In this document: positions 32,562-41,409 of the stretch, piece after piece
Layout: every line of letters begins with the position of its first letter
Numbering within the stretch: the first letter of the stretch is position 1
Origin: Bacteriovoracaceae bacterium
GTDB lineage: Bacteria; Bdellovibrionota; Bacteriovoracia; Bacteriovoracales; Bacteriovoracaceae
Direction: 5' to 3'
DNA length: 64,000 nucleotides
NCBI GenBank assembly: GCA_013141065.1
Contig: JABFRR010000001.1
Coordinates: forward strand, 1-64,000
Position numbers and translations under genes: made by a program
Notes under the pieces: model-generated
The model's input: the letters and a program-made list of their open reading frames with translations, nothing else
Told to the model about the DNA's origin: nothing
Databases searched by the model: none

Positions 32562-33452
32562 ATGTCGACTGAATCAAGCGATTCGAAAGCCCCTCAAGTA
32601 CAAAAGAAAATTCTCGAGAATCCTTTTGTTGGCAGCTTAGTTGTCCCAGTCGCCATTGTTCTCGTTGGAGCATTGATTATTTTTGGTGTTACAAAAATGC
32701 TTTCTACCGAAAGATCCTACAAAGATCTAGTCAACGAAATTCAATCAAAATCATTTGGTAACAAATGGATTGCAGCTTACGAGTTATCAAAACAAATCAA
32801 CAGTGCTCAGATTCCTAAGGATGAATATCCTTGGCTCATCGAGAATTTATCTATCGCCTTTAAAGACTCAATTGATCCTAGAACGAAGGGATTTATTATT
32901 GCTGCAGTAGGTGCACTCAGAACTGAGCTTGCGCTCCCTTTACTTACAACGGCTCTTGAAGATGCCGACACGGATGTAAAATTTCATGCAATAGTTTCGC
33001 TTGCGAGTATGCCAAAGGGCGTTGTTTTTAATTGGACCACGACAATTGGACTTTTATCATCTACCGAGTCAATTTTGAGACAAGCGAGTTTAATGGCACT
33101 TGCTACACACCAAATTCCTGAAGCCCAAGAAGGCATTAGAAGATTGCTCGTCGATCAAAGCCTGGTTGTTAGGTACGCAGCAGGTATCGCTCTAATTGCA
33201 TATCAAGATTCGGCAGCTAAACAAATAATTGAAGAAATTTTATTGTTAAAGTATCCAGCAATTGATGCGCGCATCATGCCTCCTGCGTTAGATGTGAGAC
33301 AAATTACTGATTTAAAGTTGAGTGCATTAAATACTCTACATAAATATAATTGGGCTTTTTTGAATGAGACTATTTTAGAGGTCGCACAAAAGGACGAAAA
33401 TAATTCTGTCGCTACAAAAGCGAAAGAAGTATTAAATCTATTGAAAAAATAG
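32562..33452 (+). CDS. HEAT-repeat protein with N-terminal membrane anchor
   Basis: The product has about 296 residues. A membrane segment at about residues 23-45 (SLVVPVAIVLVGALIIFG) is followed by helical HEAT-type repeats: DEYPWLIENLSIAFKDS, LPLLTTALEDADTDVKFHAI, ESILRQASLMALATHQ, LVVRYAAGIALIAYQD and KAKEVLNLLKK. Such solenoids bind other proteins. TTG and GTG starts lie a few codons earlier (32550, 32553), but ATG 32562 is the natural start. It comes 118 bp before the Rieske gene, so it may help assemble or anchor the bc-type complex; that is inferred from position only. Confidence 0.75.
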   Translation: MSTESSDSKAPQVQKKILENPFVGSLVVPVAIVLVGALIIFGVTKMLSTERSYKDLVNEIQSKSFGNKWIAAYELSKQINSAQIPKDEYPWLIENLSIAFKDSIDPRTKGFIIAAVGALRTELALPLLTTALEDADTDVKFHAIVSLASMPKGVVFNWTTTIGLLSSTESILRQASLMALATHQIPEAQEGIRRLLVDQSLVVRYAAGIALIAYQDSAAKQIIEEILLLKYPAIDARIMPPALDVRQITDLKLSALNTLHKYNWAFLNETILEVAQKDENNSVATKAKEVLNLLKK

Positions 33453-33570
33453 ACGATCCTTCGCATAATCTAAAGTATTGAATTTTTTAATAATTTTCGC
33501 TTAACCAAGACTCTTAAAAAAATGATGTTCGTGGTTGGGCTTATTTGCGTCTATAACGGGGAATTTGGTC

Positions 33571-34071
33571 ATGAGTGACACAAAACAAAGTTTGAATCGT
33601 CGTGAGTTTTTTAGTTACCTAACTGTTGGCTGGGTAATGTTTAGTGCTGCCTGTGCAGGTTTAGCCGCAATGGCTTTTCGATTTTCATATCCCAACGTCA
33701 ACTTCGATCCAGAGATGGAATTTTTAGCAGGAGCACCTACTGATTATGCAAGTGGTGTTGATGAAAGATATAAAAATGCCTTTGGTGTTTGGATGGTTAA
33801 GTCAGAAGGAAAGCTGGTTGCACTTTCAAACATCTGCACTCACTTAGGTTGTATTCCTACTTGGCTTCCAGCAGAGTTAAAATTTAAATGTCCATGTCAC
33901 GGATCTGGTTACTACATGAGTGGGATTAATTTTGAAGGCCCAGCTCCACGCCCACTAGAAAGATATAAAGTTTCGTTGCAGCCAGATGGAAAAATTAAAG
34001 TTGATAAGACAAAAGTTTTTCGTCAAGAAAAAGGCGAGTGGGATAATCCAGACGCTTATTTAAATGTGTAA
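33571..34071 (+). CDS. Rieske iron-sulfur protein of a cytochrome bc-type complex
   Basis: The protein has 166 residues. A short cytoplasmic stretch with NRREFFSYL is followed by one membrane anchor (about 14-37). The [2Fe-2S] site is CTHLGC (C89, H91, C94) and CPCHGSG (C107, H110), with the Cys pair for the stabilising disulfide. The GPAPRPLERY proline loop follows. GGGGAATTTGGTC before the ATG at 33571 decides over an upstream frame opening at 33535. It transfers electrons from quinol to the c-type haem partner. Next genes encode the two parts of cytochrome b. Confidence 0.95.
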   Translation: MSDTKQSLNRREFFSYLTVGWVMFSAACAGLAAMAFRFSYPNVNFDPEMEFLAGAPTDYASGVDERYKNAFGVWMVKSEGKLVALSNICTHLGCIPTWLPAELKFKCPCHGSGYYMSGINFEGPAPRPLERYKVSLQPDGKIKVDKTKVFRQEKGEWDNPDAYLNV

Positions 34072-34110
34072 TATTAAAAATTAAAAATATTTCGAACAAG
34101 GTTTTTTAAA

Positions 34111-34893
34111 ATGGCAGGAAATGGATTAGCAAAAAAAGTACGCGACACCCAAGTTTGGAAATCAATTTTCAGACATGGCCCACCTGACAACGCTCGTAAC
34201 AGAGCAGCTGTTATTGCCGGAAACGTGTTTCTTCACCTTCACCCGATTAAATTAAAAAAATCTGGGGTTCAACTTGGATACACTTGGTGCATGGGAGGAT
34301 TAACATTTTTTATCTTTCTTGCTCTAACTGTGACTGGTTTACTCTTAATGTTTTATTATAGACCAACAGCTGAATATGCTTTTAATGATATTATTGCCCT
34401 TCGAGAGCACGTTCCATTGGGAATCATGCGCGAGATCCATCGTTGGGGAGCGCACGCGATGGTTATTACTGTATGGATTCACATGTTCAGAGTCTTCATG
34501 ACTGGATCTTATAAACCACCTCGTGAATTTAACTGGGGTATTGGTGTTATCCTTCTCGTTTTAACATTACTTCTTTCATTCACAGGATATTTATTACCTT
34601 GGGATCAGTTAGCAATTTGGGCGATCACAGTTGGATCTAACATGGCCAAGGCAACACCATTTGCCGGTCACGGTGGCCCTGGAGCAATGCTCGCTCGTAT
34701 TGGTGATTTTGTCATGGTCTCTGATAAAAACGACGTTCGTTTTCAGTTACTAGGTGGACGATTTGTTGGTGAACCAGCTCTTTTAAGATTTTATATTCTT
34801 CACTGTGTATTCATCCCACTTGTTGTTGGGGTCTTAATTGCAGTTCACTTTTGGAGAGTAAGAAAAGACGGTGGGATCTCAGCTCCGCTTTAA
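34111..34893 (+). CDS. Cytochrome b, N-terminal part (b6-like)
   Basis: A 260-residue quinol-oxidising membrane subunit that corresponds to cytochrome b6 or the first half of cytochrome b. Haem-ligand His are seen in EIHRWGAHAMVITVWIHMFR and in HCVFIPLVVGVLIAVHFWR. GYLLPWDQLAIWA is the conserved Q-site region. About four to five membrane helices. The gene ends after helix IV and the rest of cytochrome b is encoded separately 29 bp downstream, the b6f-like split. It belongs to the six-gene unit that begins with Rieske. Confidence 0.95.
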   Translation: MAGNGLAKKVRDTQVWKSIFRHGPPDNARNRAAVIAGNVFLHLHPIKLKKSGVQLGYTWCMGGLTFFIFLALTVTGLLLMFYYRPTAEYAFNDIIALREHVPLGIMREIHRWGAHAMVITVWIHMFRVFMTGSYKPPREFNWGIGVILLVLTLLLSFTGYLLPWDQLAIWAITVGSNMAKATPFAGHGGPGAMLARIGDFVMVSDKNDVRFQLLGGRFVGEPALLRFYILHCVFIPLVVGVLIAVHFWRVRKDGGISAPL

Positions 34894-34922
34894 GGACAAA
34901 ATAACTATTAAGGAAAATAGAT

Positions 34923-36005
34923 ATGTTAAAAGAACTCATTAACAAAATAGCCGACCCGCTCTATTCGTTTCCCATTACGACCTTTCTTTTTTATCTTATG
35001 ATGAGATATTACCGAATTTTTGGTTCTAAGAAATTTGGTAAATGGGCGCTTATACTATCAGTGCCAGTTATCATTTGGTTTTTAGCGGATCCAAACTTTA
35101 TTCTCATTATTCTTTTTCCAGATAACGTTCCGATCGCAATTCTTCTCGTCATGGTGGCTTTTTTCACTTGGTTTTCTCTGCATAAAGCTGCAGAAAACGA
35201 TGTAAGAATCGAACAAGGCTTAGGTCCCATAGAAGCCACACCTGAAAACAGAGAAAAAGTTTGGTCATGGCCGAACCTTGTTTATACAGAACTTTTCGCC
35301 ATCATCGCATGTACAGCCTTCTTAGTTGTATGGGCCATTATTTTTAAAGCGCCATTAGAAGAACCTGCTAACCCAACTTGGGCACCGAACCCAGCGAAAG
35401 CACCATGGTATTTCTTAGGTCTTCAAGAAATGCTTGTTTATTTCGATCCTTGGATGGCCGGAGTTGTTCTTCCTGGTTTAGTTGTCGCAGGCTTAATTGC
35501 CATTCCTTATATAGATACAAATCCAAAAGGAAATGGTTACTACTGTTTTCAAGACCGAAAGTGGGCGATCATTTCATTTCTTTATGGATGGCTCGTTTTA
35601 TGGGTTTACCTCATTATCGTCGGGGTTTTCTTCAGGGGACCTAACTGGACATTTTACGGTCCATTTGAATATTGGTCACTTTATAAAATTGTTCCGGAAT
35701 ACAACATTAACCTCTCTGAGTATTTGTGGATAAAAGGCTTAGGCGTAGCAATGCCGAAAAATCTTATCTTGAGAGAGAGTTTAGGGATAATTTTAACGAT
35801 TCTTTATGTTGGAGTGATTCCTGTTTGGGCTCAAAAGGCTACAAAGATGGGACGTCAGTTCTACAAAGATTTGGGTTCAATTCGCTATTATATTTTTATG
35901 TTTTTGTTTGTGACCATGATGAGTTTACCAATTAAAATGGTTCTTAGATGGTTGTTTAGCTTAAAGTATATTGTGGCACTTCCAGAGTGGGAGTTAAACT
36001 TATAA
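34923..36005 (+). CDS. Cytochrome b, C-terminal part (subunit IV-like, extended)
   Basis: A 360-residue membrane protein, about twice the size of plant-type subunit IV (160 residues). NPAKAPWYFLGLQEML is the equivalent of the PEWY-type quinol-binding loop (here APWYF). Extra hydrophobic segments at both ends (residues 35-75, and from about 280 to 345) are unlike plain PetD. The protein sits between cytochrome b N-terminal part and the eight-haem cytochrome. The added helices may replace the membrane anchor of a cytochrome c1. Confidence 0.88.
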   Translation: MLKELINKIADPLYSFPITTFLFYLMMRYYRIFGSKKFGKWALILSVPVIIWFLADPNFILIILFPDNVPIAILLVMVAFFTWFSLHKAAENDVRIEQGLGPIEATPENREKVWSWPNLVYTELFAIIACTAFLVVWAIIFKAPLEEPANPTWAPNPAKAPWYFLGLQEMLVYFDPWMAGVVLPGLVVAGLIAIPYIDTNPKGNGYYCFQDRKWAIISFLYGWLVLWVYLIIVGVFFRGPNWTFYGPFEYWSLYKIVPEYNINLSEYLWIKGLGVAMPKNLILRESLGIILTILYVGVIPVWAQKATKMGRQFYKDLGSIRYYIFMFLFVTMMSLPIKMVLRWLFSLKYIVALPEWELNL

Positions 36006-36057
36006 TAGGTTCAAGCATATTTTTTAATTTTAAGTTTATTTTTTAAGGATAATTGAA

Positions 36058-38871
36058 ATGAGTGAGAGTAATAAGGAACCAGGAATGGCATACAGCATGC
36101 CTAAGCTCCACAAGATCATGGCGATCTTGTCCTTTATATTTTTAGTGACAACCCTTTGGGTTTTTTTAGATGACTACATGAGACCTTGGAAAGCTTATCA
36201 AGTTGAAGCATTAAAAATTAAAAGACGTCATCTAGATGAACAAATCAAAGCTGCCGCTAAAGAAATAGATTCAACGAAACTGGCTGAACTCAATGCTAAA
36301 TTAAAAAAAGTAGAAGAAATTGTTCAAAGTAGAAAGTCTGATATTGAATCTGCCGAAAAAGATCTAAAAGTAATTGTTACAAAATTCAAAGATCAAACAA
36401 TCACGAATGGTATCTTAAACGGCCAGGTCGGTGCCATAAACTTTAAATATGAAACTTCATTGAGTCACAAGGATCCAAAAGCGGTAACTGATAAAGCTTT
36501 CAATAAACTTCAAGAATTAAAAGCTAGATTTGTTAAAGGGAAAGATTCTCTTAAAGCACTTCAAGCTGAAGAAAAAGTCATTGTCACAAAAATTACAGAG
36601 TACAAAAAAGAAGTTACAAGAACTGAAAAAGAAATTAAGGAAATAACGAATAAATTAAATCTTTTAGAGTTAGCAAAAAAAACAACTACGATTGATCCTG
36701 TATTTGCTTTAAGAAATTTACCTTTTATCGATTTTTTAGATCCAACAATTAAAATTCATCAAATCGTTGTTAACAATGTAACTGACGACAGATACTTCAG
36801 ACATGTTCCAAAAGTTGATCGTTGTATTACTTGTCATACTTTTATCGATCAACCCGGTTATGAAAAAGAAGTTAATCCACATAAGACCCATCCTCGCATC
36901 GATCAAATGGTTGGTCTTGAATCTCCACATCCAATGAAACAAGTTGGCTGTACTTCTTGTCATGGAGGAGAAGGTCACAGAGTTCATGACTTTCGATCTG
37001 CTGCTCACATGCCAGATACTGATAAGCAAAAAGCAGAATGGATTACAAAATACAATTGGCATGAGCCTCATAAAATTCAACAACCAATGCTAACGAAATC
37101 ACAATCAGAAGCAAGCTGTGTAAAGTGCCACTCTGGAGTTGAATTAATTCCAGGAGCAACTGTTTTAAATGAAGGCCGTATGGCCATTGAAAAATATGGT
37201 TGTAATGGTTGTCATAAAATTGATGGCTGGGAACATAAAAGAAAAACTGGTCCTTCACTTTTAAAAATTGCTGGGAAAGTTGATAAAGAATGGTTTAAGT
37301 CATGGGTCTGGGAGCCAAAAGCTTTCAATAAACACACAAAAATGCCTGCATTTTTTATGCAATCAAATAACTCAAAGCCAGAATTTGCAAAACTTAACAT
37401 GGCCGAAGTTAATGCGATCGCAGAATATGTTTGGGATAAATCTAAGCCTTATGAAGCCAACGAAAAATACACTGGTGGAAATGCCGAGAAAGGAAAAGAA
37501 CTCATCTCTCAAGTGGGATGTATGGGATGTCACGGAGTGGATGGATTAGAAGATAATTCTAAAAAAGTTAAAGCTTATGCTGGCCCTTGGCTTTCTGGAC
37601 TTGGATCAAAAGTAAAGCCAGATTGGTTAGTATCTTGGCTTAAAAAACCTTGGCACTACCAAGAAGATACGATCATGCCTTCAATGCGTTTATCGAATCA
37701 AGAAGCAAACGACATTGCTGCTTACTTGCTTGGTTTAAGAAATGTTCAGTTTGAAGATTTGAAATTTGCTAAGCTCAATCTTGCAGACCAAGATAGAGTG
37801 CTCTTAGATTATTACACAGCATTTGATACCGTAGCGTCTGCAAAAGAAAAACTTGCTAAGATGGATTCGCGAGAAAAAACCTTAGAGTTAGGTAAACGAT
37901 CAATTGGTAAATATGGATGCTACAGTTGTCACAACGTGGAAGGTTTTGATGGCTTGGCCGGTATTGGTCCAGAGCTTACAAAAGTTGGATCTAAACCAGC
38001 AGGCCAATTTGGTTTTGGTATTCATCATGATATTCCTCACCGTAGAGATGCTTGGATAACAGCTCACTTACAAAGACCAGCAATGTGGGATGATGGAATT
38101 GATAAAGTCTTTAAAGACTTAAATAAAATGCCAAATTTCTACATGAGTGAAACTGAAGCTAAGAAAATAACTGTTGCTTTACTCGGGCAAGTTTCTGATG
38201 TCATTCCTCTATCAGGTGTTAAGCGCCTCACTGCAAGTGAGACTATGTATCACGATGGGATGAAGGTCGTTAATAAGTATGGATGTACTGGTTGCCATCA
38301 AGTTGATGGTCTCAGAGGTGACGTGCTCAACATGTACATGGATGATATTAACCAAGGCCCACCTCGCTTGGTTGGACAAGGTCACAGAGTTCAAACAGAT
38401 TGGTTCTATAACTTTTTAGGAAATGTTCAACCAATTAGACCATGGTTACAAATTAGAATGCCTTCATTTAATCTTTCTACTGAAGAAAAAAATAGAATCG
38501 TTGGTGGATTCCAACATGGATCAAAACAACCGACATTCACTGAGCCAGCTGAATCTGTTAAATGGATTCCTGGTGAACGAGAAGAAACAATTAAACTTTG
38601 GAATGCTCTCAACTGTGTTTCTTGTCACTCAGGTGGATTTACTAATGACGTTGCGTTGGCACCAAATCTTCACCTTGCAAGCAAGCGCTTGAGACCTACT
38701 TGGATTAAAAAATGGTTAACAAATCCACAGGCTATTTTACCTGGAACATCTATGCCAAGCTTCTGGGGAGATGATGGGAAGACACCTATTGAAACAGGAT
38801 ACTTCGGTGGAGACGCTGATAAGCAAGTAGAAGCATTAACAAAATATGTAATTGAATTAGGACAAAAATAA
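36058..38871 (+). CDS. Membrane-anchored octahaem c-type cytochrome
   Basis: A 937-residue protein with an N-terminal membrane anchor (about 17-37), a coiled coil (about 50-205) and then eight CxxCH haem motifs beginning at residues 256, 298, 354, 382, 488, 621, 743 and 853 (CITCH, CTSCH, CVKCH, CNGCH, CMGCH, CYSCH, CTGCH, CVSCH). Three or four of them sit in mono-haem class-I-like domains with the KMP/TxMP segment that would give a Met ligand. The gene lies directly after the cytochrome b halves and no cytochrome c1 gene is present. It should take electrons from Rieske and pass them to the oxidase. Confidence 0.93.
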   Translation: MSESNKEPGMAYSMPKLHKIMAILSFIFLVTTLWVFLDDYMRPWKAYQVEALKIKRRHLDEQIKAAAKEIDSTKLAELNAKLKKVEEIVQSRKSDIESAEKDLKVIVTKFKDQTITNGILNGQVGAINFKYETSLSHKDPKAVTDKAFNKLQELKARFVKGKDSLKALQAEEKVIVTKITEYKKEVTRTEKEIKEITNKLNLLELAKKTTTIDPVFALRNLPFIDFLDPTIKIHQIVVNNVTDDRYFRHVPKVDRCITCHTFIDQPGYEKEVNPHKTHPRIDQMVGLESPHPMKQVGCTSCHGGEGHRVHDFRSAAHMPDTDKQKAEWITKYNWHEPHKIQQPMLTKSQSEASCVKCHSGVELIPGATVLNEGRMAIEKYGCNGCHKIDGWEHKRKTGPSLLKIAGKVDKEWFKSWVWEPKAFNKHTKMPAFFMQSNNSKPEFAKLNMAEVNAIAEYVWDKSKPYEANEKYTGGNAEKGKELISQVGCMGCHGVDGLEDNSKKVKAYAGPWLSGLGSKVKPDWLVSWLKKPWHYQEDTIMPSMRLSNQEANDIAAYLLGLRNVQFEDLKFAKLNLADQDRVLLDYYTAFDTVASAKEKLAKMDSREKTLELGKRSIGKYGCYSCHNVEGFDGLAGIGPELTKVGSKPAGQFGFGIHHDIPHRRDAWITAHLQRPAMWDDGIDKVFKDLNKMPNFYMSETEAKKITVALLGQVSDVIPLSGVKRLTASETMYHDGMKVVNKYGCTGCHQVDGLRGDVLNMYMDDINQGPPRLVGQGHRVQTDWFYNFLGNVQPIRPWLQIRMPSFNLSTEEKNRIVGGFQHGSKQPTFTEPAESVKWIPGEREETIKLWNALNCVSCHSGGFTNDVALAPNLHLASKRLRPTWIKKWLTNPQAILPGTSMPSFWGDDGKTPIETGYFGGDADKQVEALTKYVIELGQK

Positions 38872-38883
38872 GGAGCTTAAAAA

Positions 38884-39516
38884 ATGGGACATGCTCATTC
38901 ACATGACGGGCCGAAGCCTTATCACGAATATCCAGTAGACCCTCAATTTAAAAAGGCGAGTCCTGGAAAAATTGGGATGTGGTTATTTCTTGCAACGGAC
39001 GGTATGTCTTTTTCAGGTTTTCTCATTTCTTATGCTGTGCTTAGATCTTCTCGTCAGTGGCCAAATCCTTCAGAAGCACTCGGTGGAGTTGAGCTTTCGG
39101 GCTTCATGACTTTTCTTTTAATTTGTTCATCAGTTTCAATGGTTTTAGCGATTGATGCTTGTAAGAGAAAAAATAGAAAAGGAATGTTGAACTGGCTTCT
39201 TGCAACAATTGTAGGAGGAGCAGCTTTTCTTGGAATCCAAGTTTATGAGTATCAACATTTATTCCATTCAATGGGTATGTCTTTTAGTTCTTATGCTCAT
39301 GGAGATGCACTTTTTTCTTCAACATTCTATGCAATTACCGGCTTTCATGGACTGCACGTACTATCAGGAGTTATTTATCTCATCACAATGTATGTTCATG
39401 CACATCGTGGCGACTTTGATAATGGGGACTATAATCAGTTAGAAATAGCAGGGCTTTTTTGGCACTTTGTAGACTTAGTTTGGATTTTAGTTTTTACCTT
39501 TGTGTACTTACTTTAA
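38884..39516 (+). CDS. Cytochrome c oxidase subunit III-like protein (first of two)
   Basis: A 210-residue membrane protein of the CoxC/CyoC family: a His-rich N-terminus (MGHAHSHDG), KIGMWLFLATDGMSFSGFL, VYEYQHLFHSMG, GFHGLHVLSGVIYL and FWHFVDLVWILVFTFVYLL. Five hydrophobic segments. It follows the octahaem cytochrome after 12 bp, well away from the oxidase subunits I and II, which carry their own subunit III at 47126. It might link the bc-type complex to the oxidase as a shared supercomplex or belong to a second oxidase. Confidence 0.9.
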   Translation: MGHAHSHDGPKPYHEYPVDPQFKKASPGKIGMWLFLATDGMSFSGFLISYAVLRSSRQWPNPSEALGGVELSGFMTFLLICSSVSMVLAIDACKRKNRKGMLNWLLATIVGGAAFLGIQVYEYQHLFHSMGMSFSSYAHGDALFSSTFYAITGFHGLHVLSGVIYLITMYVHAHRGDFDNGDYNQLEIAGLFWHFVDLVWILVFTFVYLL

Positions 39517-39529
39517 TTAATTAAAAAAT

Positions 39530-39742
39530 ATGAAAAGAAGACTCACATTTATTTTTATCACTATGCTTATAATGTCGGGCAATGCTCTCGCTTGCCCGAT
39601 GTGCATGGGTAACAATCAAAATGATAAGTACTATCTTTGGATCATAGGTATTTTTATTCTCGTGATCTATTTTCCAATGTTCTATTTGTTTAAAACATTC
39701 ATGAAATTTAAGAATGTTAACAATATTGAAAATTCTAAATAA
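39530..39742 (+). CDS. Small CPMC-motif membrane protein
   Basis: A 70-residue protein with a signal peptide (residues 1-21, NALA-C) followed at once by CPMCMGNN and one membrane span (about 35-54). The Cys pair at the mature N-terminus could bind copper or haem or carry a lipid. The gene lies 13 bp after the subunit-III gene and its stop overlaps the ATG of the DUF420 gene (TAATGA). It probably acts in metal or haem handling for the oxidase, judging by motif and place. No named family. Confidence 0.75.
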   Translation: MKRRLTFIFITMLIMSGNALACPMCMGNNQNDKYYLWIIGIFILVIYFPMFYLFKTFMKFKNVNNIENSK

Positions 39743-40269
39743 TGAAATCTGAAAAAAATGTATTAGTTCTTATCGGAGTATTAAGTGCTCTGGTTATTGG
39801 CTTTTTGTTTTGGCTTATTTATTTTAAAGTCGGTGCAGGTGTTGAATCTGTTGGCTGGGTGTCTTACTTGCCTGCACTCAATGCTACACTTAATACAATT
39901 ACAGCTATTTTGTTGATCAGTGGATATTGGTTAATAAAAAATAATCAAAAAATTGCACATAGAAATGTCATGATAGCGGCGACAATGACTTCTGCTCTTT
40001 TTTTGATAAGTTATATAACCTATCATCACTTTAAAGGTGATACTCAATTTCTAGCACAAGGTTTCATTAGACCAATTTATTTTTCCATACTGATTAGTCA
40101 TATTTTGCTATCCATAGTTCAAGTTCCACTTATTCTCACAACGCTTTATTTTGCAGCTACAAAAAACTTTAGTAAGCACAGAAAAATTGCAAGAATTACT
40201 TTCCCAATATGGCTTTATGTTTCAGTGACAGGTGTTTTAATTTTTATTTTGTTAACTTTTTTTAATTAA
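39742..40269 (+). CDS. DUF420 family protein (CtaM/YozB-like)
   Basis: A 175-residue protein with five hydrophobic segments and conserved His (ISYITYHHFKGDTQF, YFSILISHILLS, TKNFSKHRKIARITFPIWLYVSVTGV). These His-rich helices are the mark of DUF420. The Bacillus member CtaM is needed to mature cytochrome caa3 oxidase, so a role in oxidase assembly is reasonable. It ends the upstream unit, and its last 18 bp overlap the convergent kynureninase-like gene. Confidence 0.88.
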   Translation: MKSEKNVLVLIGVLSALVIGFLFWLIYFKVGAGVESVGWVSYLPALNATLNTITAILLISGYWLIKNNQKIAHRNVMIAATMTSALFLISYITYHHFKGDTQFLAQGFIRPIYFSILISHILLSIVQVPLILTTLYFAATKNFSKHRKIARITFPIWLYVSVTGVLIFILLTFFN

Positions 40270-41409
40270 CTCAGATAGATCAATGCACTCATTTTGATAC
40301 AGACCAAAACCAAACCTAAGTTTATTTCCCCGGTAATCAGTCCAAATATTAATTGACCTTAAATCGTCATGAATTTTTTTAGCGTGTTCTAAGCTTGGCA
40401 TAGCAAAGGTTAAAAAATGACCGTGGTGAGTGTAGTCTACATTTAAAATATTTTTTTCGGTTAAGAAGTGATGGTCAATTTCGAGTAAATGGTTTCTAAA
40501 GTTTTTTTGGAGAGATTGAACATGTGAATGAATTTTCGAAACAGTAATTCCTTCATTTTTAAATAATTTTAATACAGCCTCCAGTCTATAAAGTGCAGTA
40601 AAGTCCATGGTTGATCCTGCAAATCTTAAACCATTATTTGAGTATCCTGTGTTTCCTCCATCTTGTGCTAAGGAGTCAAATCCAGCAAACCATCCGGTAT
40701 ATAATGGACGGAGTTTTGAATTTCTTGGAACAGACATAAAACAACAACCTTCACCACCTTGAGCGTATTTATAAGATCCTGAAAGATAAAAAATTCTGTC
40801 TTCAACAGAACTTAAATCTGTCGGAAGGGCCATGAATCCGTGATATCCATCAATTACAATAATAGTTTCTTGGTTTGTCACACTTTCAACAATCGCTTTA
40901 ATATTCTTTAGCGCCATTCCTGAATTAAAAAAAACCTGACTTATAAAAATCATGTCGTATTGAGAACTCTGAATTTTTGAAATAAATTGTTCTTCAAAGT
41001 GATCAAATGGTTGTGTCGCAATTTTTTCAACTTCAATTAACGAATCTTCTCTTAATCGGTTAATTTGTCGATCAAAACTATAAAACTCAGAGTCAGAGGT
41101 AAGTACTTTAATTTTTTTATTTTGAGGAAAGCAACTTAAAAGTCTGTAAACAAATTCATGGGTATTAGGCGCAAAAACAATTTGTTCCGGATGACTTAAG
41201 TTTAAAATTTCAGCAATTAATTTTTGAGTATTCGGTATTTTTTCTCCGAAAATATGATTCCATTTATCATCGATATATTTTGCAGAATCATCCCAATATT
41301 GGAGAGTCGCTTCTCTCGTGATGTCCGGCCAAAAGTGATGACTATGGCTGGCATAGTGCTGAATATGTGGATTGGCCGTTAAAAACTTGGAATAATATTT
41401 CTTATACAT
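40252..41409 (-). CDS. Kynureninase-like PLP-dependent enzyme
   Basis: A 385-residue class V aminotransferase-fold protein. Residue pattern: YASHSHHFWP near the start, VIDGYHGFMALP (Asp that contacts the PLP pyridine), GSYKYAQGGEGCCFM with the PLP-binding Lys, and FAGSTMDFTALYRLEA. These match kynureninase-type enzymes, which cleave kynurenine to anthranilate and alanine. The adjacent upstream gene is tryptophan 2,3-dioxygenase and overlaps by 8 bp, giving a two-step tryptophan-breakdown unit. A kynurenine formamidase gene is not visible here. Generic cysteine desulfurase-like activity is the main alternative. Confidence 0.82.
   Translation of the reverse strand: MYKKYYSKFLTANPHIQHYASHSHHFWPDITREATLQYWDDSAKYIDDKWNHIFGEKIPNTQKLIAEILNLSHPEQIVFAPNTHEFVYRLLSCFPQNKKIKVLTSDSEFYSFDRQINRLREDSLIEVEKIATQPFDHFEEQFISKIQSSQYDMIFISQVFFNSGMALKNIKAIVESVTNQETIIVIDGYHGFMALPTDLSSVEDRIFYLSGSYKYAQGGEGCCFMSVPRNSKLRPLYTGWFAGFDSLAQDGGNTGYSNNGLRFAGSTMDFTALYRLEAVLKLFKNEGITVSKIHSHVQSLQKNFRNHLLEIDHHFLTEKNILNVDYTHHGHFLTFAMPSLEHAKKIHDDLRSINIWTDYRGNKLRFGFGLYQNECIDLSELIKKS

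Noticed and set aside
36736..38612. Several minus-strand and alternate-frame frames inside the octahaem cytochrome gene
   Set aside because: They are shadows of the strongly supported cytochrome frame with its eight CxxCH motifs.
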